Shown: positions 25,068 through 37,420 of the stretch, piece by piece
How the letters are laid out: the number at the start of each line of letters is the position of its first letter
Numbering within the stretch: position 1 is the stretch's first letter
DNA from: Epiperipatus broadwayi
Lineage: Eukaryota > Onychophora > Udeonychophora > Euonychophora > Peripatidae
DNA: 64,000 bases
Direction of reading: 5' to 3'
NCBI GenBank assembly: GCA_028023455.1
Contig: JAQFVV010012511.1
Span: forward strand, 1,056,001-1,120,000
The notes under the pieces: generated by a model
Told to the model about the DNA's origin: nothing
The model's database searches: none
The model's input: the letters and a program-made list of their open reading frames with translations, nothing else
Position numbers and translations under genes: made by a program

Positions 25068-25427
25068 TTATGTCAGCCCAGGAGGGAGATCGTCTGGTTG
25101 GGATTCATCCGTCTCACTAAGTTCAATGGTTTCTAGTAGTACATCTTCTTCAATAGGCAGGGTGTTAGGAAGATCTGCATAATCATCTGAGTGAATGCAG
25201 TCAACAGCAGGGATGGCTTGTTCATCTGCTAGTTGTGCTGCAGGGATTGGAGATTTTGAACCACCTTTTCTTCTTTTGGTGCTGTTGTTTTTTGTTATAT
25301 CTGTGGCTGGCAATTGAGTTACTATTGGACTTTCACCATTTCTAAGTGGATCATCATCTGAACTGGGTCCACTGGAGAATGTGTGATTTTTCTTTTGTCT
25401 TTTTCTTTTCTGTCTTTTATCTAGCAT
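25068..25427 (-). CDS. ORF1-like C-terminal fragment of the Tx1-group LINE
   Basis: A 119-codon frame starts with a very basic stretch (MLDKRQKRKRQKK) and becomes acidic (DDYADLP, IEEDVLLETIELSETDE), ending PPGLT. It stops about 80 bp before the endonuclease. Position and charge pattern suggest the end of LINE ORF1, the nucleic-acid-binding protein. I see no CCHC knuckle or RRM in what remains, so the assignment rests on position. Confidence 0.5.
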   Translation of the reverse strand: MLDKRQKRKRQKKNHTFSSGPSSDDDPLRNGESPIVTQLPATDITKNNSTKRRKGGSKSPIPAAQLADEQAIPAVDCIHSDDYADLPNTLPIEEDVLLETIELSETDESQPDDLPPGLT

Positions 25428-25450
25428 GCTTTGATGTTGAGATTGATAAT

Positions 25451-26457
25451 TGGTGAGTTTTTGAATGATTTTCCATACTTGATTAGCTTTTAACTAAATT
25501 AGCCAATTTAGTTATTGTTGTATTTTTGTAAAAAATATTATACAAGTTTGTGCACTCCAGAACAACTAGAATTTATTAGAGAGATTTTTTTTAAATCGTG
25601 AACTGATAAAAGTTTAACTAAAGAATTAACGTAATGGTGATCGATGGTAAGGGATTCCGAAGGCACAATTTAATTAGCTATAGACCTAAATACTTTACCT
25701 TATATGGAGAAGGTAATTAATTGTAGGAGTAGTCAGAAAGCTATAAAAAAAAGGAAGTAACAAGTATGTGGACCCTTTGAGTGCATCTCCAGTTGATTAT
25801 CCAGTTCAATTCCGGTGTAGCATTAGTGTCAGTGCATGTGCAATGTTCAATGGAAATGTGTTCACGTACAATAGTTGAATAGGCCTGCAGAGATTGGGGG
25901 ACCATAGCCTGAGGAAACCATCCAGATAGCAGCTAAATGAAGAGTTGAGTTTCCAGCGGTTTTCAAATAGAGTTATAGGTGGTCTGTTGCGAAGATGGAA
26001 GCTATGAGGAGCTTATAGTCCATTTCAGTGCTATATTATGATGTGTTCAGGTGCAGTTAAATTGGACTGGGGCCAAGGTGTGTATAAACCAAGGCCCATG
26101 GGAACTATTTTTGTAGCAATTAGTCTGGAAGTAAATCGAGGGAATTGAACATTAGTGAACTGTTGAGACATTGTTGTTGCAGACTTTTGGCTATTCAGAT
26201 TATTCTTTTATGTGTATTTATTCACTGGTTGCCCAGTCATAGTTGGGAACACAGCAGTTATTATACCTAGAATAGGAGAAATATCGGTGTATCCATTTCA
26301 TGATGTTCTATATCTTTTTTATTCTACCTTTCAATGCCAATTTCTGCCTTCATCTTTATCGGTCATAATTAGCAAGATTTCTCTATTTTCACTACCATTT
26401 ATAATGTTTATTTGATCATATCTGTTATACATAATATCTTCACTTCTATACTATGAA
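25451..26457. other. LINE 5' region or flank, non-coding
   Basis: The segment 25740-26180 is GC-richer than its surroundings (for example CTGGGGCCAAGGTGTG) and could be the LINE's 5' UTR on the minus strand or another remnant. No gene call is justified. Confidence 0.35.
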
Positions 26458-27810
26458 AATTCTATAAATGACAACACTACCTTTTTCATTTTTACTTCTT
26501 AATCTTTTTAAAGGCAGCTGAGTTATTTTCCCCGATCTCATTATATTACAATCATATTTTTTTTATTTTTATAGTTAGCATATTAATACTAATTCAACTT
26601 ATATGTAGATATCAAACTTTTCTATATACTCTCCTCATATTTATTTCAATGCATTTTTTATATAATTTCTCCTTTTAAAATTGTATTGAAGTGTATATGA
26701 AGAGAGTATATAGAAAAGTTTGATATATATGTGTACATGAAGAAAGATGCAAAAAAATTGAAAAGGAAAAGATAAGAATAAATAATACTTATACATAGAT
26801 AGGTATAGGTTGAACTATTTCCATTATTTAGTTTAATTGCAAATTGTTGTTAGAAAAATTAACTTTATTTATATTTTTCCAAATACATTCAACTGTTGAT
26901 AGTAAGATAAAAGATAATATTAATTGAATGCATTCAGAAAAGTTTAAATAAAGTTTGAATTTTTCTAAAAACATTTAACAGTTGAGCTAGATAACAGAAA
27001 TAATTCATCGTATAGCTACAAAATAAAATGCTATTCTCATAACTTTTGGATAAATATTGCAATAAATAAATAAAATATATAAAAAGAAATAGTAAAGAAA
27101 TACTTTTAGTAACAAAATGCATAAAAAGTAAAAAAAAATGCAATGAAAAGTAAAAAAAAATTTTTTTTCAGCTTTCACCATATTCTTGATAATAAGTGAC
27201 CAAAATAAAAGTATGTGGTGCCCATGTTCAGAAATAGTACAAGAATATTAACCCCATGTTTTTATTTTGTTACAAAAAATCAAGAGTATTGTGAAAGCTG
27301 ATGATAATGTATTTTTTGCTTGTTAGTGCATTTATGATAATTTTTTTTACATCCCCCCCCCCCCTACTTTTTAGCTTTAAATAATTCCAGAAACTAGAAA
27401 TGAAGAAAATTTAAACATAATCCAATACCACCAGATGTCATTAAAGAGTACTGAATCTCATATAAAATTAAAAATTTAATTCTTTCATTATTTTTTTTGC
27501 TAAAATTGTTTGCAAACTCTGAAAAAGTTTATTCTCATTCAGAATACATATGAACTAGATTGGAATTTGGGGAGTGAATGGAAATTCAATCATAAGATTT
27601 TATCAGTTAGACAAAAAATAAAACAGATTAAATAAAAGGGCATAAAAAGTGTGATTATTTCACATCAATATTCATTTTAGAAAGTGCATTTTTTTAAAAA
27701 ATATATACAATTATATTACATCACTTTTCATTTTATATATGTTTTAATTAATTTAAAATTATAGGCTACATGCAAAGATTAAGATACTTTAAAAAGGCAA
27801 ATTTATTGCA
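26458..27810 (+). repeat. Left arm of fold-back element
   Basis: Matches the reverse complement of 30570-32520 once the LINE fragment there is removed. It contains a hairpin insertion of about 190 bp (about 26612-26800) that the right arm lacks. Outside the indels the arms differ by frequent substitutions, so the duplication is old. Confidence 0.75.
26612..26800. mobile_element. Small hairpin insertion in the left arm
   Basis: It contains inverted repeats GATATCAAACTTTTCTATAT (26607-26626) and ATATAGAAAAGTTTGATAT (26709-26727). The right arm passes directly from its CAACTTATATGC equivalent to AACTATTTCCATAATTTAG, so this segment arrived after the arms formed. It has no coding capacity. Confidence 0.6.
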
Positions 27811-29220
27811 CTGTTTTAGATCAAAATAAGTTGTGTAATAAACGAATTGACTCCTTTATTATGTAAAAAAGTTTGTGAAAAAATGGAATTAGTTGTATAA
27901 GCTACTAAATATAGGTCAATTGGAACTTCTTATAATGAAGGCATCATTTTCTATTAAAAGATAATTTACAATTAGAAAATTCTGAAATAAAAGAAACTTA
28001 GATTTTTTTAAAAAAGAGAACTTTGTTAGAATTCTATTAGAATAGTAGTAAAAAGCATTCACATATGACATGTTTGGTGCCAAACATCAAAGAAATTATA
28101 AATTAAGCAATGAAGAAAATATTTTAATATGAAATTATTTGATGAAAATAAATTGCAATAATGGGCAGTAGAACCATATTTATTCTCATAGTGATTTAGT
28201 TGCAATCACAGTAGAGAAATTGATATGTCTGACAGTTACTAAATTAGATAATAATTCAAGTGAAAAAATGATTCAAATGAAAAATATATAACACATAGGT
28301 AAAAATATATATAACACATAGGTAAAGATAGATAAAATAGTCTTTAAATAATATATTACAAGGTAAAGGCTTCTCTCTGTAGAAATACTATCAAATTTGA
28401 TTGGAGGGGGAGTATTAGTCATCAAGCATGTCATCAGTTGGTGATGACAGATTTTAGCAGTTTTCTATCTTTGCTTTATAAAGTATCTAGACTTATTGAT
28501 CAATATTGGATGGGTAGCTGGGTTGTTTATGGATTACCCACCTGAAAAAGTTTTAAACTTATTTAGAATCTGAGAAATTTCCAAGCCAAAACCTGCTTGT
28601 ATTTGAATCTGGATCATAGTAATTGTACTAACTAATGTCATGTTTCTTTTCATCTATGACATATAATTGGCAAAAAATTAAAGGTTATGCAGAGTGAAGT
28701 AACAAATTACTTAAGGCAAACCTAATAATACCAAGGATCATTAATGGTAATGATGAAGATTTCCATAAAAATAATACAGAAAATGTGACCCTTTAATGTA
28801 AAAATTTAATTAAAACTGATAACTCACAATATTATATAAAGTCTGAGATTTAAACATGCATATAATGGACCTTTTATGACATGAAATAATTGGGTAATGC
28901 AGTTTCTTAGTAAAGTTGAAATATTTTTGCATTTGATTTAAATGGATAAATTCTAAAAGCCTTTTAATGTATAAGTTAAAGTTTTCATTGAAAATGTGTA
29001 TTTCCAATCAGTGGAATAATTTGAATTTTTGGCTCTCTATACAAAAAAATTCAAAAAAGAACCTTTTTATTTCTTTTTGCACCATGCATTGTATTTTCTT
29101 AATACTATAAATCAGTGAAAAAAATCATTAAAAAGATTAGAAAATATTGTAGGTAGTACATAAAGAATTCATTTTTATAACATATATCTTAATATTTTTT
29201 TGAATATATATATAACAATA
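27811..29220. other. Interior of the fold-back element
   Basis: AT-rich with no gene. Around 28431-28450, GTCATCAGTTGGTGATGAC resembles the hammerhead segment of family E on the minus strand, but the GAAA half of the core is missing. Confidence 0.35.
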
Positions 29221-29224
29221 GGAA

Positions 29225-29800
29225 CACTAAGTTCCCGGAACCTTGATTTGTTTCACAAAAAATAGGGAGTTGGAGAGATGGAGAACTAGTATGGAGAGTA
29301 AAAAGAGTTTAAATATATAAACAGAATATTGGGTGTAAGTTAATTTATAATAGCAAGAAAAGTAGTTTACTATTTAAGGCTCAAACAAAATCTTTAGCAA
29401 CAAGGGAATATTCACATAAATGGAAAAATGTGGGTGATTTAGTCTGAAAGTTTTGTAAGGAAGGCATAAAAAATATTAAGCATTTGTTAATTGAATGTAA
29501 ATGCCTGAAAGCAGAAAGGGCACAAATAATGAAGTTGTGGAAGAATAAATATAAGCAAAATGATTATACAAAAAGTGAGTTCTTGGTTTTTATGCTGGGT
29601 TTGGGAAAAGATAAGAGAAATTTATATATAAAGACCATGGAGTTGACAAAGATTATGTTATGAAAATGGGATAGAGCAGGATAGAGAAAAATATGAAAAA
29701 AACTTAAAAGCTGGCAATGGATTAGGAAGATAAAATGGCTAACAGTTTTCCCTGGGCATAGTGGCTGAGAGATTCTTGACTCCATATAAGGAAAAGTCAC
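29225..29800 (+). pseudogene. LINE family C tail, decayed
   Basis: Parallel to the minus-strand copy at 54710-55393. It encodes remnants of the same C-terminal domain (GELERWRTSMESKKS-like at the start, the zinc-knuckle segment, then KLWKNKYKQ and SEFLVFMLGLGKDK). Several stops interrupt it. The 3' UTR with GCATAGTGGCTGAGAGATTC follows. It lies inside the fold-back element and is therefore younger than that element's formation, or part of its original interior. Confidence 0.7.
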
Positions 29801-30569
29801 AGTGCATTGCATTGTAGCCTCACTAATGGTTTCCACTATCATTTATTATGATATATGAGTAAGTTAATTCATGCGACCAATTTTTATGATCAAATACAAG
29901 TGAAAGAATTTTTTTTAAAAATTATTTTAAAATTAGATATTTTGTTATAAAAAATATTTTTTCCATAGAAATCAGAACAGTAGATATCGTTCACATATTT
30001 TGACAAAAATAAAGAAATTTGCTTTTGAAGATAGCTCTTGCTTTTGAAACTTATGCTTTTATTTATAGAAATTTTTATAAAACAAAAAGTTATAGGCAGT
30101 GAAACTCATTAATAAGATGAAATTTATTAAGTACAATAAAAAAAATAATAATTTAATATAAGAGCCATAAACATAAAAAAAACATGCCACTGTAATTTAT
30201 AAAATTAAAATTCTAATACTATATGGTAGATTCAGAAAAACATAAAGATTTGTAGATCAATTACTTGGTCAATTAATGCAACTGTTGTTCTTATCTTATT
30301 ACTTTAATACTTGAGGGTTATTGAACTTTTGATTAATTGATCACTTCATTGTTCACTTAATTTCTTATTTTGATTTTGCTCATCATAATTGAAATTATAT
30401 CCTAAATAAATTAGTAGAATTCTGATTTTATTATTCAGTGAAAAATAAAATAATCAATAATGATCACTATAACAGTGTAGGTGGTAAGGTGTAAACCTAA
30501 GCTTATTAATTTGAAATGATTTTTTCTGATTTAAAAATACGGTCTCAATATATAAATATATAAAAGGGA
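29801..30569. other. Interior of the fold-back element, right half
   Basis: AT-rich, no gene or RNA recognised. Confidence 0.35.
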
Positions 30570-32520
30570 ACTTAACTAGTCAAACATAAATTTCAAAAGA
30601 ATCTTAACCTTTGCATGTAAAGCTATACTTTTAAATCATTTAAAACATATAAAATGAAAAGTGATAGTAATAAAAGTGTATATATTTAAAAAATAAATGC
30701 ACTTTTCAAAATGAATATTGATGTCAAGTAGTCATGATTTTTTATGTCCTTTTATTTAACATGTTTTATTTTTTGTCTGTCTGTTTTACAGAATGATCTA
30801 GGGTTAAACAATTCATAGCAAAATCGAAAAATTGGTTCTTAGAACCAAAATACATTGACTTTCTGCTAAAGATCAACCTCTTCTCCCTGCCAACAAATCA
30901 TTTTCTGGTGTGGAAAAGAGAGTTTAGCAAGATCAACCCTCAATGCCAACTATGTGCCACAGCAGATGAGATAATTCATCACCTCCTGTATTTCTGCCCC
31001 TTTCTCAAGCCAATCAGATTCTTTATTAATGAAAGCATGTTGCTCGATATTAGAGAAGTTTTAGTCATTCAAAAGGCTATAAAGGGTGGCATATTCTTAA
31101 AAATCAGAATTGCCATTATTCTAACCTTTGCAGTCTGGCTTTCCAGATGCAAGTGTATATTTGAAAATGCTAATTGCATTGTCTGCAACATCTGTATTAA
31201 ATTACTCAAGTGGCTCAGGAACAGAGATAGATTGCTGGCTCTGGACTGGCTTTTTATGAAACCTGGGCTGGGTCACCCTCCTGGAGGAGTGAAGGAGGGC
31301 AATGGCCACCAGTCTCAGACTACAGCAAGCTCTACAGAATGACTGCCTTGCAACAGTGTAAAAAGAATATAGCTATGTATAGATAAACATGTTCAATTGT
31401 ATCTAATAAATTTTAATTTATTTTAAATATAAAAAAAAAAACAAGTGTAAAGAAGACAGAATATTATAAAAAAAAAACTGATAAAATCTTATGATTTAAT
31501 TTCCATTCACTTGCTAAATTCCCATCTAGTTGATATGAATTTTTAATGAGAATACCCTTTTTTAGAATTTGCAAACAATTGTAGCTAAAAATTAATGAAA
31601 GAATTAAATTTTTAATTTTATATGAGATTTAGTACTCTTTAATGGCATCTGATGATATTGAATTATGTTTACATTTTCTTCATTCCTAATTTTTTGGAAT
31701 TGTTTAAAGCTAAAAAGTAGAAAAAAATATTCACATAAATGCACTAAAAAGCAAAAAATAAATTTTCATCAGCTTTTGCAATATTCTTGATATTTTGTAA
31801 GAAAATGAAAGCATATGATTATATCTAGAAATAATTTTGTATTTTTCTAAACATGGATGCCATTTTAGTCACTTAATATCAAGAATACTATGAAGGGTGA
31901 AAAAAAAATTTTTTTTTTTACTTTTCATTGCATTTTTTTTTTTTACTTTTTATGCATTTTGTTACTAAAAGTATTTCTTTACTTTTGTTTATATATATAT
32001 ATTTGTATTGTTTTTATATGTAATAAAATAATATTTTTTACAGTTTTAAAGTTGCAGTACTTTTTTATTTTCCGTTGTTTTTGTAGTTTCAAATATATTC
32101 TTCAGAGGTGGTCTTAACAAATATCTAAGTTGTATATTTGTCTGAAAGTTTATAAGACTAGCATTTTACTTGTAACTATATGATGGATTATTTCTCTAAT
32201 CTAGCTCAACTGTTAAATATTTTTCAAAAAATTCACACTTTATTTAAACTTTTTGTATACATTAAATTAATATTATCTTTTGTCAACAGTTGAATGTATT
32301 TGGAAAAATATAAATACAATTAAATTTTTTTTTAACAATAATTAGAAATTAAACTAAATTATGGAAATAGTTTAACTTACACCTGCATATAAGTTGTCTA
32401 GTGTTAATATGCTAGCTATAAAAAAATACATTTATAATATGATGAGACCTGGGAAAGAAGTAATTCTGTTGCCTTTAAGAATATGGAAAAGTATATAAAA
32501 GTGGTATCATTTATAGAATT
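30570..32520 (-). repeat. Right arm of fold-back element
   Basis: Reverse complement of the left arm, interrupted by a LINE fragment at about 30795-31455. The uninterrupted sequence is about 1.3 kb. It ends immediately before the TA tract holding A copy 3. Confidence 0.75.
30795..31455 (+). pseudogene. Tx1-group LINE tail inserted in the right arm
   Basis: The frame from about 30800 to 31342 encodes the end of an RT polyprotein: LEPKYIDFLLKINLFSLPTN, then FLVWKREFSKINPQCQLC. The zinc knuckle is C-x2-C-x8-H-x4-C (CQLC, H, FCPF), followed by a conserved AVWLSRCKCIFE block. The same blocks occur in the 21761-24240 RT (LEPKFLDFIIKINLDALPT, YCQLC). A stop at 31342, a short 3' UTR with AATAAA at 31406 and an A-rich end follow. 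The 7-mer ACAGAAT lies on both sides (30788-30794 and 31456-31462), possibly a target duplication. It is a 5'-truncated copy with an intact tail frame. Confidence 0.85.
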
Positions 32521-32531
32521 TATATATATAT

Positions 32532-34528
32532 TGTAATGATCGAAAAACAAGTGAAGATCGAATCTAACCGCAAACTACGATATCTGCTCTACAGGGCGTC
32601 ATCTAGGCATTTAAACGTAGAAAAATTTATAGAGTAGGAAGATACGCGCTGTTAAGATTCCACTTTATTTAAATATTTAGATCGTTAGCCCAAGTCACTA
32701 GCTCAGTGGAACAGCAGAGATTATAAAATATAACTTTATATCTCAAATATAAAAAAAATAAAAGCCACTGCCAGAAATTAACACATAAAAATATTTATTT
32801 ACGCACATATAAAATCAAGTTTAACATTTTAGATGTTTATATTAATCTTTAATTTTACATTTAAATAGATTTCAATAATGAGTTTAATATTTATTTAGTG
32901 AGTCGAGTATGAATAGACTATATAGATTGTATTTGAAAAGAAAATATTCTATCCCTTATTTAACCTTAGGCCAAAAAGTTCGCAGTCAAACTGGCGTCAA
33001 TCCATCTGATACATTTATGTATTCAATGTAGCATGAAAATACAACAACACAAAATACTATACTGTCAGGAATGTACATCCAGACAGTAAGTAGAGTTAGA
33101 GAAGACATTGTCTCTCCACCAACAGGAATGCTACATCTGTTGGCAAGTAGAACAATAAACATAAAACTCCATAGGAATGGATTGCGGTACTTTGCCATCT
33201 TACAAACCCATCCATAGGCAAACAGAAGGTGTGTGGTGTATATATGCAATCCTGCCCATAGCGGATCTCATACTACATCTACTAATTACACAAATATATC
33301 CAATCCATTGAGCCAATTCAACTACGAAACGAATAAACCTAAGTTACCCTCCCTTAATATAACTTTACAAAACTATATAGCCATTCACACCCGACTTAAA
33401 TTTAACATTTAAATACGTTCGCACAGATGAATTTTATAAAATTTGTTTTAAAATGTTGAGTATAGATCGGCTGCACAGATTCCAGGGTTAAAAACATTTC
33501 AAAATAAACATAACTGATCAAAATACAAAGTCATCGATAATGTCAATTGCATAGGGAATACAAAAAAAACCCAATGGTATTCATCATAAGACACCGCAGT
33601 GACATGATGACTTATATATTCCAATTGACTATGAAACAGCAACATAATTAACCGCTAACGAATCTATGCAATGTCTCTCCCCAACTTTAAATTTCATGCA
33701 TTTAAATAATTTATACGATAAGTATTAATACAATAAATAATTTATACAATAAGAAAAAAAATGGAAATGATGTTTATCAATGCAAAACATATAAATTTAA
33801 ACATTTTCAATTGATTTTAAACTTAAAAGTCAGATATAAGTTCATAAGCTTGAACGAAAGTTCTTAATTATTTTTAAATTTTAGAGTTCATGTCAATAGC
33901 TTACAGTAGAAGAAATCACTGCTCTTGATGTAAATTTCCACAGAGTCTTTATTTGAAAACCCAGTCAGATGTTCCGGAGGTAGCATTAGCTGGTTCATTT
34001 TGGTATCACAGTCAGTTCATTTTTTAAAATAGAGAGAGAGTGTGATATGTGCGTCCTATCACTGACACTCAAAAACAAACCGGAAAAACTGACTGGAACT
34101 CAATATTTTTCTTTTTATAGTCCTCCTATGGATTCCATGAACAAAGACATCACTGTTCCATTTTTTCGTTATGGTCCGGGTCTTATTTGCTGCTTCTATA
34201 TTGGACAAGCTAATTCTTTATTCCTTATCTAATTTTGATCTGACTTTTTAATTACACAGCTTTTGGATAATTAATAAACAATCATTTCCATCTACAAAAA
34301 TATTTTATCTTTAAGTCTTGTACTTTTTTTTATAAAAAAGTACTTTCAAATACTTATTTATTTGTTTTTTAAAAAATATTTTTAAAGTTTTAAATCTGTG
34401 CGAATATATACGTTTAACAAACATTTTAATTTTAGCGTTTAGTTTTTTTTTTTTTTTTTAATAGATTTTATTTTTATTTGCGAACTTTAAGATTTTATTT
34501 TAAATTAATGTAACGATATATCGTTACA
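32532..34528 (+). repeat. Family A repeat, copy 3 (solo)
   Basis: Begins TGTAATGATCG and ends ATATCGTTACA. It aligns along its full 2.0 kb to 7387-9528 with clear divergence and small indels. It sits inside (TA)n, with ATATAT on both sides, and has no partner repeat or interior. The solo state is what recombination between two LTRs leaves, which supports the LTR interpretation. The TTAA that is occupied in copy 2 is empty here. Confidence 0.85.
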
Positions 34529-34529
34529 A

Positions 34530-36194
34530 TATATATATATATATAAGTGCAGATAGTATGTATAATGGATATGTTCAAATAAACATTATAAATGGTAGTG
34601 AAAATAGAGAAATATTACTAATTCCCAAAGATAAAATCAAAGGCACAAATTGACATTTAAAAGTAAAATAAATAAGGTGTAGAACTAATACATAGAACAT
34701 CATAGAATGAACACAGATATTTCTACTATGCTAGGCATTTATTTAATTAACTATGGTGTTAGATATATGCATAATAACCAAATTAGTTAATTTATCTAAA
34801 AGCTAAATAAGGATGGAAATATTTCTATTTATTTTTCTAGAAAAATGCTTTAATTTTTTAAAAAGAAGTTCTCAGAATTTGCATACAAGGTTATTAAGCA
34901 TATTCAAATAAAATGTAATATTTATTCATTTCTTATTTGAATATATGAGCAACAATCTACTTTGTATTCCCAATTTATGGCAGTGAAGCACTAAGACAAA
35001 TTGAATATTTTTTGTGTGGTATTTAAAATTAAAATTTATGTAAATTATATTTTTGTAATTAAGTAAAGTATAGTTTCATTCTCTCTCATTTATTAATCAT
35101 ATTTGAAAATTCAAACAAGTTAAAATTTAATTATTATGCATGTCTGTAAATTTTGTGTTCATTGATTATTTTCTTTATGAATGTTAATTTTTATATATAT
35201 TAAAGTTTATTTCATAAACTTTATAAGTTTAAATAAAATAAAAACATATAAAAATATAAAAATTAAGATTTTAACAAAGATTATATATAGTTTGTTTGAA
35301 CACATTTTATTGTGTTAATTTTTTTTATTGCATTATATTTACTGGTTTTTAAGATCTAAAGCAAGTTTCCATTTCTCCGTAATGGATAATATCCTTTTAA
35401 CATGGATTTTTTTCAAAAATATATGTACTGTGTAAAAACAGAATTATATGAGACAATGCAATACTTCCCCACATCAGAAGTTTCAACTATTCATGATTCA
35501 AAAAAAGTTTTTTGTATTTTATTTCTTAGTTCCAAGACCAGCTCTACCAAGTGTACAACCTATGCATTTGCATGGGGATGCAAAATTATCTTAAATTATA
35601 TATATATAAAAGCCATCTATTCTTTCTCTGTTCAAACTGGATTTCAGGATGTCATTAGTTAATTTTTACATAATAAAATTTTATTATGCTATATATATAT
35701 ATTTAAAAATCATAATCATTTAAATGTTTAATATCACAAGATCATTATTAATGTTATGAGACAATAACAGAATAATACATCTTCATGATAAAAAAATCAA
35801 GTCAGATGTCACATGACTTAATTTATTTCTGATTCCATTGCTGATCATGAGTTGACTTTGATCTGACATTAAAATACATGTTTATTTATTAAAATTGCTT
35901 AATGAAAGTGCAATAATCTTAATGAATATAGAATTATAAGATTATATATAAGTTTTCAGAATGATTAAATTAATTTGAAAATTTTGTATAACATGACAGT
36001 GTTTGCTTTCTGGCTTCCATGTGCAGTAGTTATTTAAGAATATTTCTAGCAAGACCAATAGTAATTATAAGTGGCAAGTATAGTCTTTCAAAACTAAATT
36101 TTATTAAAACTTGTTTACATTTTACAAAAGCTGAAACTTGATTGAAAGATATTGCCATTATTTCAATTGAACATAAAATCAGTCAAAAATTCTA
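34530..36194. other. AT-rich non-coding stretch
   Basis: No gene supported; the 86-residue frame at 35402-35662 has no motif and sits in AT-rich sequence. Confidence 0.4.
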
Positions 36195-36202
36195 CTATAT
36201 AG

Positions 36203-36718
36203 AGGTGGTCTTCAACCTTGGTCTGCGGACAGGTGCCAGGCCGCAGAATTTTTCTGCCAGTCTGCATTAGACTGGCAGGAAAGTTTGTAATAACAAAATA
36301 ATAAGAGTTTAAACTTTTAATTAATATAAACAATTTTTATTTATTTTTTCATCTCATTTTTACCCAATTAAAAAAAAAGAAACAGAATGAAAACAAAATC
36401 TAATCAATCATACATAAATTAATTTGTTTTTCTAGTTATCACAGATGTTTATGGGGGGGGGGGCAGAATTAAATTTTTTATTACTTTTCTAAAAAATTCA
36501 AAATTAAAAAAAAAAAGTTTTTCATTATACAAACTCCACACACACATAACTTCATCTTGTATATTTAACATTGTTGTTTTGATCAATTATAACAATTATG
36601 CTCATATAAGGCTAAACAGTTTACATATTTAAGAAAATTTATCTATAGACTTTGCTGTCCGTGAAACCTTATCCTTATTTTTACCAGTCTGTAGGTATGA
36701 AAAGGTTGAAGACCACTG
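36203..36718. mobile_element. hAT-type MITE 1
   Basis: A 516 bp element whose ends are inverted repeats: GGTGGTCTTCAACCTTGG on the left and AAAGGTTGAAGACCACTG on the right. The 8 bp flanks are CTATATAG (36195-36202) and CTATACAG (36719-36726), one mismatch apart. The right end gives the hAT-typical CAGTGGTCTTCAACC. It also carries subterminal inverted bits (GGTCTGCGGAC, CCAGTCTG). It has no transposase. Confidence 0.85.
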
Positions 36719-37040
36719 CTATACAGAACTATTTATATTGTGGTATGAAAGCAATAAAAGTTATATTTTAAACAATAGAGTTACATTTTAACAGTGAAGA
36801 TAAGAATTAACTTATGATCTGACATGACATGTTCTCAAGTCTAAATATATATATATTTACCATAGTTAAATATTTGTGATTTAACATATTTTCATTCTAT
36901 ATGATGTGTTGAGCATTATTTACCTGTATGGTAAATTTATATTTCTTTTGTTTATCAGTTTATTTTTAACAAGGATTAATCTATACTTTAGTTTTCATTT
37001 TTATAATAAATACAATCAGAGAATAAGTATAACATTTGCC

Positions 37041-37135
37041 AAGCATTAGTGGCCTAGTGGTTAGCATATCTGCCTTCCAAGCAGTTGTTCTGGGTTCACT
37101 TCCCAGCCAATGCTTTGACATATTAAAAAAAAAAG
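37041..37135 (+). repeat. tRNA-derived SINE with A tail
   Basis: AGTGGCCTAGTGGTTAGC gives the A box and GGGTTCACTTCCC the B box (37092-37104). GCCAATGCTTTGACATAT and a poly(A) run follow. It is the best-preserved full SINE copy in the window. Confidence 0.85.
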
Positions 37136-37420
37136 TATAACATTTTCCCCATAAGTTATTCTATATTGTGTTAGGATTTTTTTTCATTTTGTTCATTAAG
37201 ATTAAAGGTACTTTTTAAATTTATTTTGAAAAGTGAAAAAATAGTTTTCAAATATAATTTTTTTATTTCAATGATATTTTTATTAAATAAATAAAAAATA
37301 TATTCAGTATTTTAATTACTATATATATATATATATATATATTAAGAATTCAAAAATCTACATAAATATATTAATATAATTTAAAAATTTATAAAATATT
37401 TAAAATTTTTTATGAATATT

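Larger units (their letters stand above)
21430..25450 (-). mobile_element. Tx1/L1-group LINE, nearly full length, inactivated
   Basis: On the minus strand the order is a partial ORF1-like frame (25427-25068), an apurinic-type endonuclease (24986-24217), and a reverse transcriptase with a C-terminal zinc knuckle (to 21761). A 3' UTR follows, with the motif AACTATTGAACAATTT repeated twice. The RT and C-terminal layout (YGK-type block, FFW-like FWNH, zf-RVT knuckle) fits the Tx1/L1 group better than CR1 or RTE. Two single-base shifts separate the endonuclease halves and the endonuclease from the RT. A related 5'-truncated tail lies at 30795-31455. Confidence 0.85.
26458..32520. mobile_element. 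Large fold-back element with arms of about 1.3 kb
   Basis: The left end (AATTCTATAAATGA, 26458) is the reverse complement of the right end (TCATTTATAGAATT, to 32520). The match continues inward for about 1.3 kb with moderate divergence. Examples are 26950-27060 with 32170-32245, 27430-27480 with 31585-31640, 27600-27740 with 30640-30780, and 27745-27800 with 30575-30640. The middle (about 27810-30570) has no transposase. It could be a fold-back DNA transposon or an inverted segmental duplication; no clean target duplication is visible because the right side abuts another insertion. Confidence 0.75.

Noticed and set aside
28431-28470. Hammerhead core inside the fold-back element
   Set aside because: CCAACTGATGA is present on the minus strand but no GAAA follows at the right distance.
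20506-37135. Functional tRNA genes
   Set aside because: A and B boxes exist, but acceptor-stem pairing is lacking and the same 3' extension follows each, so they are SINEs.
37320-37342. CRISPR or other short-repeat array
   Set aside because: Only simple (TA)n runs are present; no spacer structure anywhere in the window.
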